Part shown: in pieces, positions 43,711 to 53,742 of the stretch | Numbering within the stretch: the first letter of the stretch is position 1 | Layout of the letters: each line of letters begins with the position of its first letter | From: Klebsiella oxytoca NBRC 105695 | GTDB lineage: Bacteria > Pseudomonadota > Gammaproteobacteria > Enterobacterales > Enterobacteriaceae | Direction: 5' to 3' | Assembly (NCBI RefSeq): GCF_001598695.1 | Contig: NZ_BCZK01000008.1 | Location: forward strand, 1-64,000 | Length of the DNA stretch: 64,000 nt | Made by a program: the position numbers and the translations under genes | The notes under the pieces: generated by a model | What the model saw: only the letters and a program-made list of their open reading frames with translations | The model's database searches: none | What the model was told of the DNA's origin: nothing

Positions 43711-46700
43711 ATGAATACCAATAACATCAAAAAATACGCTCCACAGGCCCGTAACCAGTTCCGCGATGCTGTTATCCAGAAGCTAACCACGCTGGGGGTT
43801 TCCGTCGATAAAAAAGGCACTCTGCAAATTGCTGATGCCGAGATCGTCGGCGAGACCGTGCGCTATGGTCAGTTCGACTACCCCAAATCCACCCTCACCC
43901 GCCGCGATCGTCTGGTTAAACGCGCACAGGAACAGGGCTTTGACGTGCTGGTTGAACATTGTGCCTATACCTGGTTCAACCGCCTGTGCGCCATTCGTTA
44001 TATGGAAATCCAGGGTTACCTTGACCACGGTTTCCGCATGCTCTCACATCCGGATAACCCGACCGGTTTTGAAGTATTGGACCATGTGCCGGAAGTGGCA
44101 GAAGCCCTGCTGTCGGAGAAAAAGGCACAGCTGGTCGAAATGAAGCTGTCCGGTAACAAGGACGAAACGCTATACCGTGAACTACTGCTAGCACAGTGCC
44201 ACGCCCTGCACCGCGCGATGCCGTTCCTGTTTGAAGCAGTCGATGATGAAGCTGAACTGCTGCTGCCGGATAACCTGACCCGTACTGACTCTATTCTACG
44301 CGGTCTGGTAGACGGCATTCCGCCTGAAGACTGGGAAGACGTTGAAGTTATCGGCTGGCTGTATCAGTTCTATATCTCTGAGAAAAAAGATGCCGTTATC
44401 GGCAAGGTGGTAAAGAGCGAAGATATTCCTGCCGCCACCCAGTTGTTCACCCCAAATTGGATAGTGCAGTATTTGGTGCAGAACTCCGTCGGTCGCCAGT
44501 GGTTGCAGACCTACCCGGATTCGCCGCTGAAAGGCAAAATGGACTATTACATTGAGCCAGCCGAACAGACGCCAGAAGTGCAGGCGCAACTGGCAGCCAT
44601 TACGCCTGCCAGCATTGAACCGGAAAGCATCAAGGTTCTCGACCCGGCCTGCGGCTCCGGCCATATTCTGATTGAAGCCTATAACGTGCTGAAAAATATC
44701 TATGAAGAGCGCGGCTATCGCGCCCGCGATATTCCACAGCTGATTCTGGAAAATAATATTTTTGGTCTCGATATCGACGACCGCGCTGCACAGCTTTCCG
44801 GTTTTGCATTATTAATGATGGCGCGTCAGGATGACCGCCGGATATTTACCCGTGATGTGCGTCTGAATATTGTCTCCCTGCAGGAGAGCCTGCATCTGGA
44901 TATTGCTAAGCTGTGGCAGCAGCTGAACTTCCACCAGCAGAATCAGACCGGCAGCATGGGAGATATGTTTGCCGAAAATACAGCATTAGCGCATACCGAC
45001 AGTACAGAATATCAGCTGCTGATGCGCACGCTGAAGCGCTTTGTGAACGCCAAAACACTGGGCTCGCTGATTGAGGTGCCACAGGAAGAAGAGGCGGCAC
45101 TGAAGGCGTTTTTCAATGCGCTATATCGCCTTGAGCAGAAAGGCGATTTCCAGCAGAAGGCTGCGGCGAAAGCGTTTATTCCGTATATTCAGCAGGCATG
45201 GATCCTGGCGCAACGGTATGATGCGGTGGTGGCAAATCCGCCGTATATGGGTAACGGTGGGATGAATAGTGATTTGAAAACCTTTGCTAAGACTTACTTC
45301 CCTGATAGTAAATCAGATCTCTTTGCGATGTTTATGGAGCAGGCATTTTCTTTACTTAAAAACAATGGATATAATGCGCAAGTAAACATGCAGTCATGGA
45401 TGTTCTTATCAAGCTATGAAAAATTAAGAGAGAAATTTCTTAAATCAAAAACATTCCATACCATGGCTCACCTTGGAGCAAAAGCATTCAGTCAAATATC
45501 CGGAGAAGTTGTTCAAATAACAGCGTGGGTGGCACTGAATGAACATTTAGATATGTTTAAACCTACTTTTTTTAGAATTATTGAAGGTTCTGAATCAGAA
45601 AAACAAAAAGCTCTAATAGAAAAAAAAGATGGTATTATTTTAAAGAATCAAAATAATTTCATGAAAATACCTGGTGCCCCCTTTGTGTATTGGAATGTAG
45701 ATAAAATAAGCAAGTATTTTGAAAATACAAAAACTATTGGTGACTTATGTGATGCACGTAAAGGAATGGGAACGGGAGATAATGCTTCATTTGTGAGAGC
45801 CTGGCATGAAGTCTCACTAGAAGATATCGGATTTAATTTTGAGAATCGAGAAAATGCTTCGGCGTCTAATATTAGGTGGTTCCCGTACAATAATGGTGGG
45901 CGCTACAGAAAATGGTATGGTAACAATGAGGATGTTGTTAACTGGTATCAAGATGGAGTTGAAGTCAAAGCAACAGCCACTATAAAAAATAATGGTGGTC
46001 ATTGGTCAAGATATCTTGTTAGCTTAGATCGTTTTTTCTGCCAAGGCTTAACTTGGTCTGATATTTCATCAGGTAATTTTGGTGCTCGTTATTTTGACAA
46101 AGGATATCTCTTTTCAAGTGTTGGCATGTGCGTTTTTTCTGAAAAATATAGCATATACAATCTACTAGGAATACTTAACAGTTCTGTAACTCAAGAGATA
46201 TTAGATAGTATCAGCCCCTCACTACATTATGGTGTTGGAGAAATCAAAAAGATCCCATTGAAATTAATTAATAATGAATTAGATATCAAAGAGTTGGTTC
46301 GGATTTATGCGGAAGACTGGGGTTCAGTTGAGACCTCATATGAATTTTCAACGCTACCGATTATTGCTAACAAATCAGAAACAAAATCAATCAAAAATAA
46401 TTATGCGAGCTTAATGGCAATCCAAGAGGAATCTATTAAGAAAGCACTTTCATTAGAAAAAAACAACAACATTCAATGTTTAGAAGCATATAACATAAAC
46501 AAAAATGACTATCAGGACATTAGCGAAAGAGATCTAACATTATTTATTAACCCGTATTATAAGTTTAGTAATATCAAAGATGATAATTTAATTAAAAAAG
46601 CTCAGCAATCAGAGACATCACAAAGTTTATTGTCCTACTCCATCGGCTGCATGATGGGTCGCTACTCCCTCGATCGCGGAGGCCTAGTCTACGCCCATGA

Positions 46701-47388
46701 AGGCAACAAAGGATTTGCCGAACTTGTCGCTGAAAGCGCATACAAAACCTTCCCTGCGGACAATGACGGCATCCTGCCGCTGATGGATGATGAGTGGTTT
46801 GATGATGACGTAACCTCTCGCGTCAAAGAGTTTGTCCGCACCGTCTGGGGCGAAGAACATTTGCAGGAAAACCTCGAATTTATCGCCGAAAGTCTCTGTT
46901 TATACGCGATCAAGCCGAAAAAAGGCGAATCTGCACTGGATACCATCCGTCGCTATCTTTCCAACCAATTCTGGAAAGATCATATGAAGATGTATAAAAA
47001 GCGCCCGATCTACTGGCTGTTCAGCTCCGGTAAAGAGAAAGCGTTTGAGTGTCTGGTCTATCTGCATCGCTACAACGACGCGACGCTGGCGAGAATGCGT
47101 ACCGAATATGTGGTGCCGCTGCTGGCGCGCTATCAGGCCAATATCGATCGCTTGAACGAACAGGTCGATGCTGCCTCCGGCGGCGAAGCCACCCGTCTGA
47201 AGCGCGATCGCGACAATCTGAGCAAGAAATTCAACGAACTGCGCAGCTTCGACGATCGCTTACGCCACTATGCTGATATGAGAATCAGTATTGATCTCGA
47301 CGACGGCGTTAAGGTTAACTACGGTAAGTTTGGCGATCTGCTGGCGGATGTGAAAGCCATTACCGGCAATGCGCCTGAGGTGATTTAG
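43711..47388 (+). CDS. pglX: BREX adenine-specific DNA methyltransferase PglX
   Basis: This 1225-residue N6-adenine methyltransferase marks host DNA at the BREX site and is also needed for defence. The AdoMet motif DPACGSGHIL (310-319) and the catalytic motif NPPYMG (509-514) are intact. The sequence from about 45270 to 46620 (residues roughly 520-970), where target recognition is expected, is strikingly AT-rich compared with both flanks, which suggests that the specificity region was exchanged by recombination. The C-terminal part returns to brxC-like composition (SIGCMMGRYSLDRGGLVYAH). ATG follows GCAGGATTTTCT. A hairpin at 47409 separates it from pglZ. Confidence 0.94.
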   Translation: MNTNNIKKYAPQARNQFRDAVIQKLTTLGVSVDKKGTLQIADAEIVGETVRYGQFDYPKSTLTRRDRLVKRAQEQGFDVLVEHCAYTWFNRLCAIRYMEIQGYLDHGFRMLSHPDNPTGFEVLDHVPEVAEALLSEKKAQLVEMKLSGNKDETLYRELLLAQCHALHRAMPFLFEAVDDEAELLLPDNLTRTDSILRGLVDGIPPEDWEDVEVIGWLYQFYISEKKDAVIGKVVKSEDIPAATQLFTPNWIVQYLVQNSVGRQWLQTYPDSPLKGKMDYYIEPAEQTPEVQAQLAAITPASIEPESIKVLDPACGSGHILIEAYNVLKNIYEERGYRARDIPQLILENNIFGLDIDDRAAQLSGFALLMMARQDDRRIFTRDVRLNIVSLQESLHLDIAKLWQQLNFHQQNQTGSMGDMFAENTALAHTDSTEYQLLMRTLKRFVNAKTLGSLIEVPQEEEAALKAFFNALYRLEQKGDFQQKAAAKAFIPYIQQAWILAQRYDAVVANPPYMGNGGMNSDLKTFAKTYFPDSKSDLFAMFMEQAFSLLKNNGYNAQVNMQSWMFLSSYEKLREKFLKSKTFHTMAHLGAKAFSQISGEVVQITAWVALNEHLDMFKPTFFRIIEGSESEKQKALIEKKDGIILKNQNNFMKIPGAPFVYWNVDKISKYFENTKTIGDLCDARKGMGTGDNASFVRAWHEVSLEDIGFNFENRENASASNIRWFPYNNGGRYRKWYGNNEDVVNWYQDGVEVKATATIKNNGGHWSRYLVSLDRFFCQGLTWSDISSGNFGARYFDKGYLFSSVGMCVFSEKYSIYNLLGILNSSVTQEILDSISPSLHYGVGEIKKIPLKLINNELDIKELVRIYAEDWGSVETSYEFSTLPIIANKSETKSIKNNYASLMAIQEESIKKALSLEKNNNIQCLEAYNINKNDYQDISERDLTLFINPYYKFSNIKDDNLIKKAQQSETSQSLLSYSIGCMMGRYSLDRGGLVYAHEGNKGFAELVAESAYKTFPADNDGILPLMDDEWFDDDVTSRVKEFVRTVWGEEHLQENLEFIAESLCLYAIKPKKGESALDTIRRYLSNQFWKDHMKMYKKRPIYWLFSSGKEKAFECLVYLHRYNDATLARMRTEYVVPLLARYQANIDRLNEQVDAASGGEATRLKRDRDNLSKKFNELRSFDDRLRHYADMRISIDLDDGVKVNYGKFGDLLADVKAITGNAPEVI

Positions 47389-47408
47389 TCAAATAACTTA
47401 CCTTCCCA

Positions 47409-47434
47409 CACCACCGGGCTTCAGCCTGGTGGTG
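47409..47434 (+). other. Hairpin between pglX and pglZ
   Basis: CACCACCGGGC-TTCA-GCCTGGTGGTG is an 11-bp stem with one G-T pair and a four-base loop. No T-run follows, so it may be an mRNA-processing or partial-termination element dividing the BREX operon into brxABC-pglX and pglZ-brxL. Confidence 0.6.
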
Positions 47435-47571
47435 ATCTCAATACGGGAAACCTGCCTTATTCAGGCAACCGTCACCTCCAGTTCATGATAAAATGCGGCT
47501 TTGTGTCAGAACGCGGAACACGGTTTCCTGGCGTTAAGACATCTTCGAATTTACAGAACCAACATGGGATT

Positions 47572-50178
47572 GTGACCTTGCAAAATCAGGAATTTATTGC
47601 CGGCCTTAAAGCAAAATTCGCCGAATATCGCATCGTTTTCTGGCACGATCCCGATAAGCGTTTCCTCGAAGAGCTGGGTAACCTCGAACTGGAGAACGTC
47701 ACGCTGCTCGATATGACCGATCAGTCACAGCTGGCGGTGAAAAAGCGCATTGAAATTGATGAGCCTGAACATCAATTTTTGCTGTGGTTCCCCCACGACG
47801 TGCCCCCGCGTGAACTCGACTGGCTGTTGGATATTCGTCTTTATAGTACGGAGTTCCACGCCGATTTCGCTGCCATCACATTGAATATACTAGGTATTCC
47901 GCTGCTTGGCTTACGTGAACATATTCAGCGTCGCAAGGCATTCTTTAGCAACAGTAAACGCCTAGCGGCGTTAAAAGGTCTGGTGACAGAGCAAGAAAAC
48001 GAAGCCTCTCTTGATAAGAAGATGGTTGCAGTCATCGCTGGCGTAAAAACAGCAAAAACGGAAGAGATTCTGTTCAGCCTGATTACCCAATACGTTAATC
48101 AGCAGAAAGATGACGACAGCGAGCTGGAAAACACGCTGGCGATGCTGAAACGCCACGATCTTGAAGGTGTGCTGTGGGACATTCTGAATCAGGAAATGGG
48201 CTATCAAGCCGAACATCCTTCGCTGGAAAACCTGATCCTCAAGCTGTTCTGTACCGATCTCTCCGCGCAGGCTGATCCGCAGAAACGCGAATGGCTGGAA
48301 AAAAACGTGCTGACCACGCCGTCAGGCAGAGCATCCGCGCTGGCCTTTATGGTCACCTGGCGTGCCGACCGTCGCTACAAAGACGCTTATGATTATTGCG
48401 CACAGCAGATGCAGGATGCGCTGCGACCAGAAGACCAGTACCGTCTCAGCTCGCCGTATAATCTGCACGAGTGCGAAACCACGCTGAGCATTGAACAGAC
48501 CGTTATTCATGCGCTAGTGACGCAACTTCTGGAAGAGAGCACCACGCTTGACCGTGAAGCCTTCAAAAAGCTTCTGTCCGAACGCCAGAGCAAATACTGG
48601 TGCCAGACGCGTCAGGAATACTACGCCATCTATGACGCGCTTCGTCAGGCTGAGCGGCTGCTGAATCTGCGTAATCGTCATATTGACGGTTTCCACTATC
48701 AGGACAGCGCAGCGTTCTGGAAAGCGTACTGCGAAGAGCTGTTCCGCTTTGACCAGGCCTACCGCTTATTTAACGAATACGCGCTGTTGGTTCACAGCAA
48801 AGGCGCAATGATCCTGAAAAGCCTGGATGACTATATCGAAGCGCTGTATTCCAACTGGTACCTGGCAGAATTAAGTCGGAGCTGGAATAAGGTTCTGGAA
48901 GCCGAAAACCGTATGCAGGAGTGGCGTATTGCGGGCGTTCCACGGCAGCAGAACTTCTATAATGAGGTGGTTAAGCCACAGTTTAACAATCCACAAATCA
49001 AGCGCGTATTCGTGATTATTTCCGATGCGCTGCGTTATGAAGTGGCTGAAGAGCTGGGCAACCAGATCAATACCGAAAAACGCTTTACTGCCGAACTGCG
49101 ATCCCAGTTGGGCGTGTTACCCAGCTATACCCAGCTGGGTATGGCTGCATTATTACCTCATGACGAGATATGCTACCAACCGGGTAATGGCGATATCGTT
49201 TATGCGGACGGGCTGTCTACCTCCGGTACGCTTAATCGCGATACAATTCTGAAGAAATATAAAGGGATGGCAGTAAAATCCGACGATCTTCTGAAATGGA
49301 AAAATCAGCAAGGACGGGATCTTATTCGCGATTACGAAGTCGTCTATATCTGGCATAACACCATTGATGCCATGGGCGACAGCGCATCTACGGAAGAGAA
49401 GACCTTCGAAGCGTGCCGCAACGCGGTGGTTGAACTGAAGGATTTAGTGACTCGCGTGATAAACCGTCTCCACGGTACACGCATTATCGTCACGGCGGAC
49501 CACGGTTTCCTGTTCCAGCAGCAGCCCCTTTCCGGGCAAGATAAAACCACGCTGCAGATCAAGCCAGACAATACGATTAAAAACCACAAGCGCTTTATTA
49601 TCGGCCACCAGCTTCCTGCCGATGATTTTTGCTGGAAAGGAAAAGTGGCGGATACCGCAGGCGTCAGCGATAGCAGCGAGTTCCTGATTCCGAAAGGGAT
49701 CCAGCGTTTCCATTTCTCAGGTGGAGCGCGGTTTGTCCACGGTGGCGCCATGCTTCAGGAAGTCTGTGTTCCCGTATTGCAGGTGAAAGCGCTGCAGAAA
49801 ACCGCTGCAGAAAAGCAACCTCAGCGTCGTCCGGTAGACATCGTGAACTACCATCCGCTGATCAAACTCGTCAATAACATTGATAAAGTCAGCCTGCTGC
49901 AAACCCATCCGGTAGGTGAGTTATACGAACCGCGCACCCTGAATATCTTCATCGTCGACAACGCCAATAATGTGGTATCCGGTAAAGAGCGAATCTGCTT
50001 TGACAGCGATAACAACACAATGGAAAAACGCGTGCGTGACGTTACGCTGAAGCTGATTGGCGCGAATTTCAATCGCCGTAATGAGTACTGGCTGATACTG
50101 GAAGATGCACAAACGGAAACGGGTTACCAGAAGTATCCTGTGATTATCGATCTGGCATTTCAGGATGATTTCTTTTAA
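47572..50178 (+). CDS. pglZ: BREX protein PglZ (alkaline-phosphatase superfamily)
   Basis: This protein has about 868 residues. The C-terminal half carries the alkaline-phosphatase-superfamily core (VFVIISDALRYEVAEELG as the metal/nucleophile strand, IIVTADHGFLFQQQ as the Asp-His metal site). The N-terminal half begins LQNQEFIAGLKAKFAEYRIV and WHDPDKRFLEELG, typical of BREX PglZ. The start is uncertain: a GTG at 47572 or TTG at 47578 fits the family N-terminus, while an ATG at 47485 would add 29 atypical residues. PglZ is a core BREX protein, probably a nuclease or phosphodiesterase and a scaffold with BrxB. brxL follows 10 bp later. Confidence 0.92.
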   Translation: MTLQNQEFIAGLKAKFAEYRIVFWHDPDKRFLEELGNLELENVTLLDMTDQSQLAVKKRIEIDEPEHQFLLWFPHDVPPRELDWLLDIRLYSTEFHADFAAITLNILGIPLLGLREHIQRRKAFFSNSKRLAALKGLVTEQENEASLDKKMVAVIAGVKTAKTEEILFSLITQYVNQQKDDDSELENTLAMLKRHDLEGVLWDILNQEMGYQAEHPSLENLILKLFCTDLSAQADPQKREWLEKNVLTTPSGRASALAFMVTWRADRRYKDAYDYCAQQMQDALRPEDQYRLSSPYNLHECETTLSIEQTVIHALVTQLLEESTTLDREAFKKLLSERQSKYWCQTRQEYYAIYDALRQAERLLNLRNRHIDGFHYQDSAAFWKAYCEELFRFDQAYRLFNEYALLVHSKGAMILKSLDDYIEALYSNWYLAELSRSWNKVLEAENRMQEWRIAGVPRQQNFYNEVVKPQFNNPQIKRVFVIISDALRYEVAEELGNQINTEKRFTAELRSQLGVLPSYTQLGMAALLPHDEICYQPGNGDIVYADGLSTSGTLNRDTILKKYKGMAVKSDDLLKWKNQQGRDLIRDYEVVYIWHNTIDAMGDSASTEEKTFEACRNAVVELKDLVTRVINRLHGTRIIVTADHGFLFQQQPLSGQDKTTLQIKPDNTIKNHKRFIIGHQLPADDFCWKGKVADTAGVSDSSEFLIPKGIQRFHFSGGARFVHGGAMLQEVCVPVLQVKALQKTAAEKQPQRRPVDIVNYHPLIKLVNNIDKVSLLQTHPVGELYEPRTLNIFIVDNANNVVSGKERICFDSDNNTMEKRVRDVTLKLIGANFNRRNEYWLILEDAQTETGYQKYPVIIDLAFQDDFF

Positions 50179-50188
50179 GTGAGGCGAT

Positions 50189-52273
50189 ATGCAAACCCAT
50201 CATGACTTACCCGTTCCAGCCGTCTCCGAAGGGGAACTCGTCGCAGAAGGTTACGATCTGGACGCCTTACTGAATCAGCATTTTCGCGGTCGGGTAGTGC
50301 GTAAAGATCTGACCAAGCAGCTCAAGGAAGGGGCTAACGTCCCGGTCTATGTGCTGGAGTATCTGCTCGGTATGTACTGCGCTTCCGACGATGACCAGAT
50401 CGTCGAGCAAGGGTTGCAGAACGTTAAGCGCATTCTGGCTGATAACTACGTCCGCCCTGATGAAGCGGAGAAGGTGAAATCGCTCATTCGTGAGCGAGGA
50501 TCCTACAAGATCATTGATAAAGTATCGGTAAAGCTCAATCAGAAGAAAGACGTTTACGAAGCCCAGCTCTCCAACCTCGGCATTAAAGATGCATTGGTTC
50601 CACCGCAGATGGTCAAGGACAACGAGAAGCTGTTGACCGGTGGCATCTGGTGCATGATCACCGTGAACTACTTCTTTGAGGAAGGACAGAAGACGTCCCC
50701 TTTCTCTCTGATGACGCTTAAACCTATCCAGATGCCCAATATGGACATGGAAGAGGTATTTACCGCACGTACGCACTTCAACCTCGACCAGTGGATTGAT
50801 GTCCTGCTACGTTCCGTGGGTATGGAACCTGCTAACATTGAGCAGCGAACTAAATGGCACCTGATCACCCGCATGATCCCTTTCGTGGAAAATAACTATA
50901 ACGTCTGCGAACTGGGCCCACGCGGTACCGGTAAAAGCCACGTCTATAAAGAGTGTTCGCCAAACTCACTGCTAGTTTCCGGCGGACAAACCACGGTAGC
51001 AAACCTGTTTTACAACATGGCCAGCCGCCAGATTGGCCTGGTCGGTATGTGGGATGTGGTCGCGTTTGATGAAGTGGCAGGGATCACTTTCAAAGACAAA
51101 GACGGCGTGCAAATCATGAAGGATTACATGGCGTCTGGCTCGTTTTCCCGTGGCAGAGATTCGATTGAAGGCAAAGCATCGATGGTGTTCGTCGGCAACA
51201 TCAATCAGAGCGTTGAGACGTTAGTCAAAACCAGCCATCTGTTAGCCCCCTTCCCTGCCGCGATGATCGACACGGCGTTTTTCGACCGCTTCCATGCCTA
51301 TATACCCGGCTGGGAAATCCCGAAAATGCGCCCTGAATTCTTTACCAACCGCTACGGCCTTATCACAGATTATCTCGCCGAATACATGCGGGAAATGCGC
51401 AAACGCAGCTTCTCCGATGCGATTGATAAGTTCTATAAGCTGGGTAATAACCTCAACCAGCGAGATGTTATCGCGGTAAGGCGCACGGTTTCTGGTCTAT
51501 TGAAACTTCTTCATCCCAATGGTTCTTACAGTAAAGAAGATGTCCGTGTTTGCCTGACCTACGCCATGGAAGCCCGTCGTCGAGTCAAAGAACAGCTTAA
51601 AAAGCTGGGCGGTCTGGAGTTCTTCGATGTGAATTTCAGCTACATCGATAACGAGACGCTGGAAGAATTCTTCGTCAGCGTGCCAGAACAGGGCGGCAGC
51701 GAATTAATTCCTGCTGGCATGCCAAAGCCAGGCGTAGTGCATTTAGTGACGCAAGCGGAAAGTGGCATGACGGGTCTGTATCGCTTTGAAACTCAGATGA
51801 CCGCAGGCAATGGTAAGCATAGCGTTTCCGGTCTGGGATCAAGTACCTCGGCTAAGGAAGCTATCCGGGTTGGATTTGACTATTTCAAAGGCAACCTCAG
51901 CCGCGTTAGCGCAACAGCAAAATTTTCTGAACATGAGTACCACCTGCACGTAGTCGAATTGCATAATACTGGACCAAGTACCGCGACCAGTCTGGCGGCA
52001 CTTATTGCCCTTTGTTCCGTTTTACTGGCGAAACCCGTTCAGGAACAAATGGTCGTCTTAGGTAGCATGACGCTCGGTGGAGTAATCAACCCTGTTCAGG
52101 ATCTGGCGGCTAGCTTACAACTTGCTTTCGATAGCGGCGCGAAAAAGGTCCTTCTGCCGATGTCTTCTGCGGTAGATATTCCGACTGTACCAGCCGAGTT
52201 GTTTACCAAATTCCAGGTCAGTTTTTACTCTGAACCTGTAGATGCGGTGTATAAGGCGCTGGGAGTAAACTGA
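50189..52273 (+). CDS. brxL: BREX Lon-like AAA+ protein BrxL
   Basis: This 694-residue AAA+ protein has Walker A GPRGTGKSHVY (243-253), Walker B MWDVVAFDEVAGI (about 289-301), a sensor-like MVFVGNINQSV, and a C-terminal Lon-protease-like domain. There, STATSLAALIALCS replaces a normal Lon active-site context (SxxAG...K), so proteolysis is doubtful; related BrxL acts as a DNA-binding ATPase. In type 1 BREX it is needed for exclusion but not for methylation. GTGAGGCGAT precedes the ATG. Its gene ends the canonical set; an 11-bp hairpin at 52277 follows. Confidence 0.93.
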   Translation: MQTHHDLPVPAVSEGELVAEGYDLDALLNQHFRGRVVRKDLTKQLKEGANVPVYVLEYLLGMYCASDDDQIVEQGLQNVKRILADNYVRPDEAEKVKSLIRERGSYKIIDKVSVKLNQKKDVYEAQLSNLGIKDALVPPQMVKDNEKLLTGGIWCMITVNYFFEEGQKTSPFSLMTLKPIQMPNMDMEEVFTARTHFNLDQWIDVLLRSVGMEPANIEQRTKWHLITRMIPFVENNYNVCELGPRGTGKSHVYKECSPNSLLVSGGQTTVANLFYNMASRQIGLVGMWDVVAFDEVAGITFKDKDGVQIMKDYMASGSFSRGRDSIEGKASMVFVGNINQSVETLVKTSHLLAPFPAAMIDTAFFDRFHAYIPGWEIPKMRPEFFTNRYGLITDYLAEYMREMRKRSFSDAIDKFYKLGNNLNQRDVIAVRRTVSGLLKLLHPNGSYSKEDVRVCLTYAMEARRRVKEQLKKLGGLEFFDVNFSYIDNETLEEFFVSVPEQGGSELIPAGMPKPGVVHLVTQAESGMTGLYRFETQMTAGNGKHSVSGLGSSTSAKEAIRVGFDYFKGNLSRVSATAKFSEHEYHLHVVELHNTGPSTATSLAALIALCSVLLAKPVQEQMVVLGSMTLGGVINPVQDLAASLQLAFDSGAKKVLLPMSSAVDIPTVPAELFTKFQVSFYSEPVDAVYKALGVN

Positions 52274-52276
52274 ATA

Positions 52277-52305
52277 TATCGAGGAGTAGCTCACACTCCT
52301 CGATA
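52277..52305 (+). terminator. Hairpin terminator after brxL
   Basis: TATCGAGGAGT and ACTCCTCGATA form a perfect 11-bp stem with a seven-base loop. It directly follows the brxL stop. No T-run follows (AAAATAAA), so read-through into the next gene is possible. Confidence 0.6.
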
Positions 52306-52392
52306 AAATAAACGATAAAATTCCCTCACTTGTTATGATGAGAGTCCTTAATATTGCCTACTCCAAATGGAATGATGTACGATTGTAGAACA

Positions 52393-53742
52393 ATGAAACT
52401 TATCGCTAATGGATTAAACAAAGCATTTTTTAGGTCTATACTTCCCCCGGCAGAAACTGAAATTGACGGCGTTGTTGCCGCCATTGCCTATGGCGATGAT
52501 AAAACGCCTCTGCTCGAGCATTGTCTCAAAAACCATCACCGGTTAGATATCTGGATGCGGTATGACCATACTGTTCCTGTTGCTCCTTCATTTTTATCTA
52601 AACTGCTTTTCCATACCAGGAATAATATCTTTTGTAAGCTGGTACCCGACTGTCTTCACAGTAAAGTCATCTGGTGGAAAGGTTATGGTGCATACATTGG
52701 TTCAGCAAACCTAACCGATCGCGCGTGGAATACCAACATTGAAGCGGGTGTCTTCTTTAGTGAAAGCGACTTGTACAACTCGGATTTAATCTCACAATTA
52801 GACGAGTTTTTCGATAATTTAGCATCTCTTGATTGTTGTATTAGCCTGAGCCAAGAAATCATTGATGAACAAAAAAAGTTACAAAAATTAAAAATAGAGG
52901 AAGATAAAAAAGAACAAGAGCTTATCAAAAAACGCCTTGTACCAGAATGGGGCGGAGTCAGTAATTATGACAAGCTGAAGGAGAATGATAAAAGAAAAGA
53001 CAGCTTCCATAAAGAATGGGAGAGTACACTTTCCATAATACGAAATATAACCTTCCAGATAAGTGACTTCAGACCACACTGGGTCTCAGAGAACACACCT
53101 CTTTTCTGGCAAACCGACCAGTTTTTACACGCATATTATTACAACCAGGTTCATCAAAGTGATAATACTTATCCTTTTGAGGATTATCATCAGATAAACA
53201 GTAAAGATCCTCAAGCTGCACTAATGAATATGTTGTCATGGTGGAAGAATCTCTCTTTCCCCCCATCTCATGAAGATACCAACCTGGGAATTTACGCTCC
53301 TTATATTCGTGAGCACTTATCAAAAAGCAAAATTAGTTCATTGACTGAGGATAATCTCAATAACATATTCTTCTATACGCATGCAACGATGGACCATGTG
53401 ATAAAAATGAGTACTGAAACCTTTGGCCTGTCTGCCCAAAATTCCATAAACAGGGAAGAACGTGCCATTTTATTCACCAAATGGATCATGGGCCAGACTA
53501 ATCAAAAAGGTATGACTATTGCTGAATTACTCAACTATGTCCTCTACGGTGGAAAACCTTCATTAATGTGGGAAAGGATATACCAGGCAGGAAAGGATGA
53601 AGAGTACAAATTCCAGCATTACGGTATTAACTCTATTGCTGAAGTGGTCGGTTGGGCAAGGCCAGAAGATACTCCGCCCAGAAATGGCAGAACTAATAAA
53701 GCATTGCGGGCCTTGGGTTATCCAGTTCACGTGAATATTTGA
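52393..53742 (+). CDS. Phospholipase-D-fold (PLD-like) protein, probable nuclease, adjacent to BREX
   Basis: This is a protein of about 449 residues. Its N-terminal 150 residues form a PLD-like domain with one HxK motif: LHSKVIWWKG (His88, Lys90), then AYIGSANLTDRAWNTNIEAG, the Asn/Asp-containing strand typical of PLD nucleases. Only one HxK is visible, so it must dimerise, as small PLD nucleases do. A charged coiled coil (EQKKLQKLKIEEDKKEQELI) leads to a second unrecognised half with SIAEVVGWARPEDTPPRNGR near the end. Start: an ATG at 52393 fits the conserved MKLIANG start; several upstream starts exist. It lies 120 bp after brxL in the same direction, so it may be an added effector. Confidence 0.65.
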   Translation: MKLIANGLNKAFFRSILPPAETEIDGVVAAIAYGDDKTPLLEHCLKNHHRLDIWMRYDHTVPVAPSFLSKLLFHTRNNIFCKLVPDCLHSKVIWWKGYGAYIGSANLTDRAWNTNIEAGVFFSESDLYNSDLISQLDEFFDNLASLDCCISLSQEIIDEQKKLQKLKIEEDKKEQELIKKRLVPEWGGVSNYDKLKENDKRKDSFHKEWESTLSIIRNITFQISDFRPHWVSENTPLFWQTDQFLHAYYYNQVHQSDNTYPFEDYHQINSKDPQAALMNMLSWWKNLSFPPSHEDTNLGIYAPYIREHLSKSKISSLTEDNLNNIFFYTHATMDHVIKMSTETFGLSAQNSINREERAILFTKWIMGQTNQKGMTIAELLNYVLYGGKPSLMWERIYQAGKDEEYKFQHYGINSIAEVVGWARPEDTPPRNGRTNKALRALGYPVHVNI

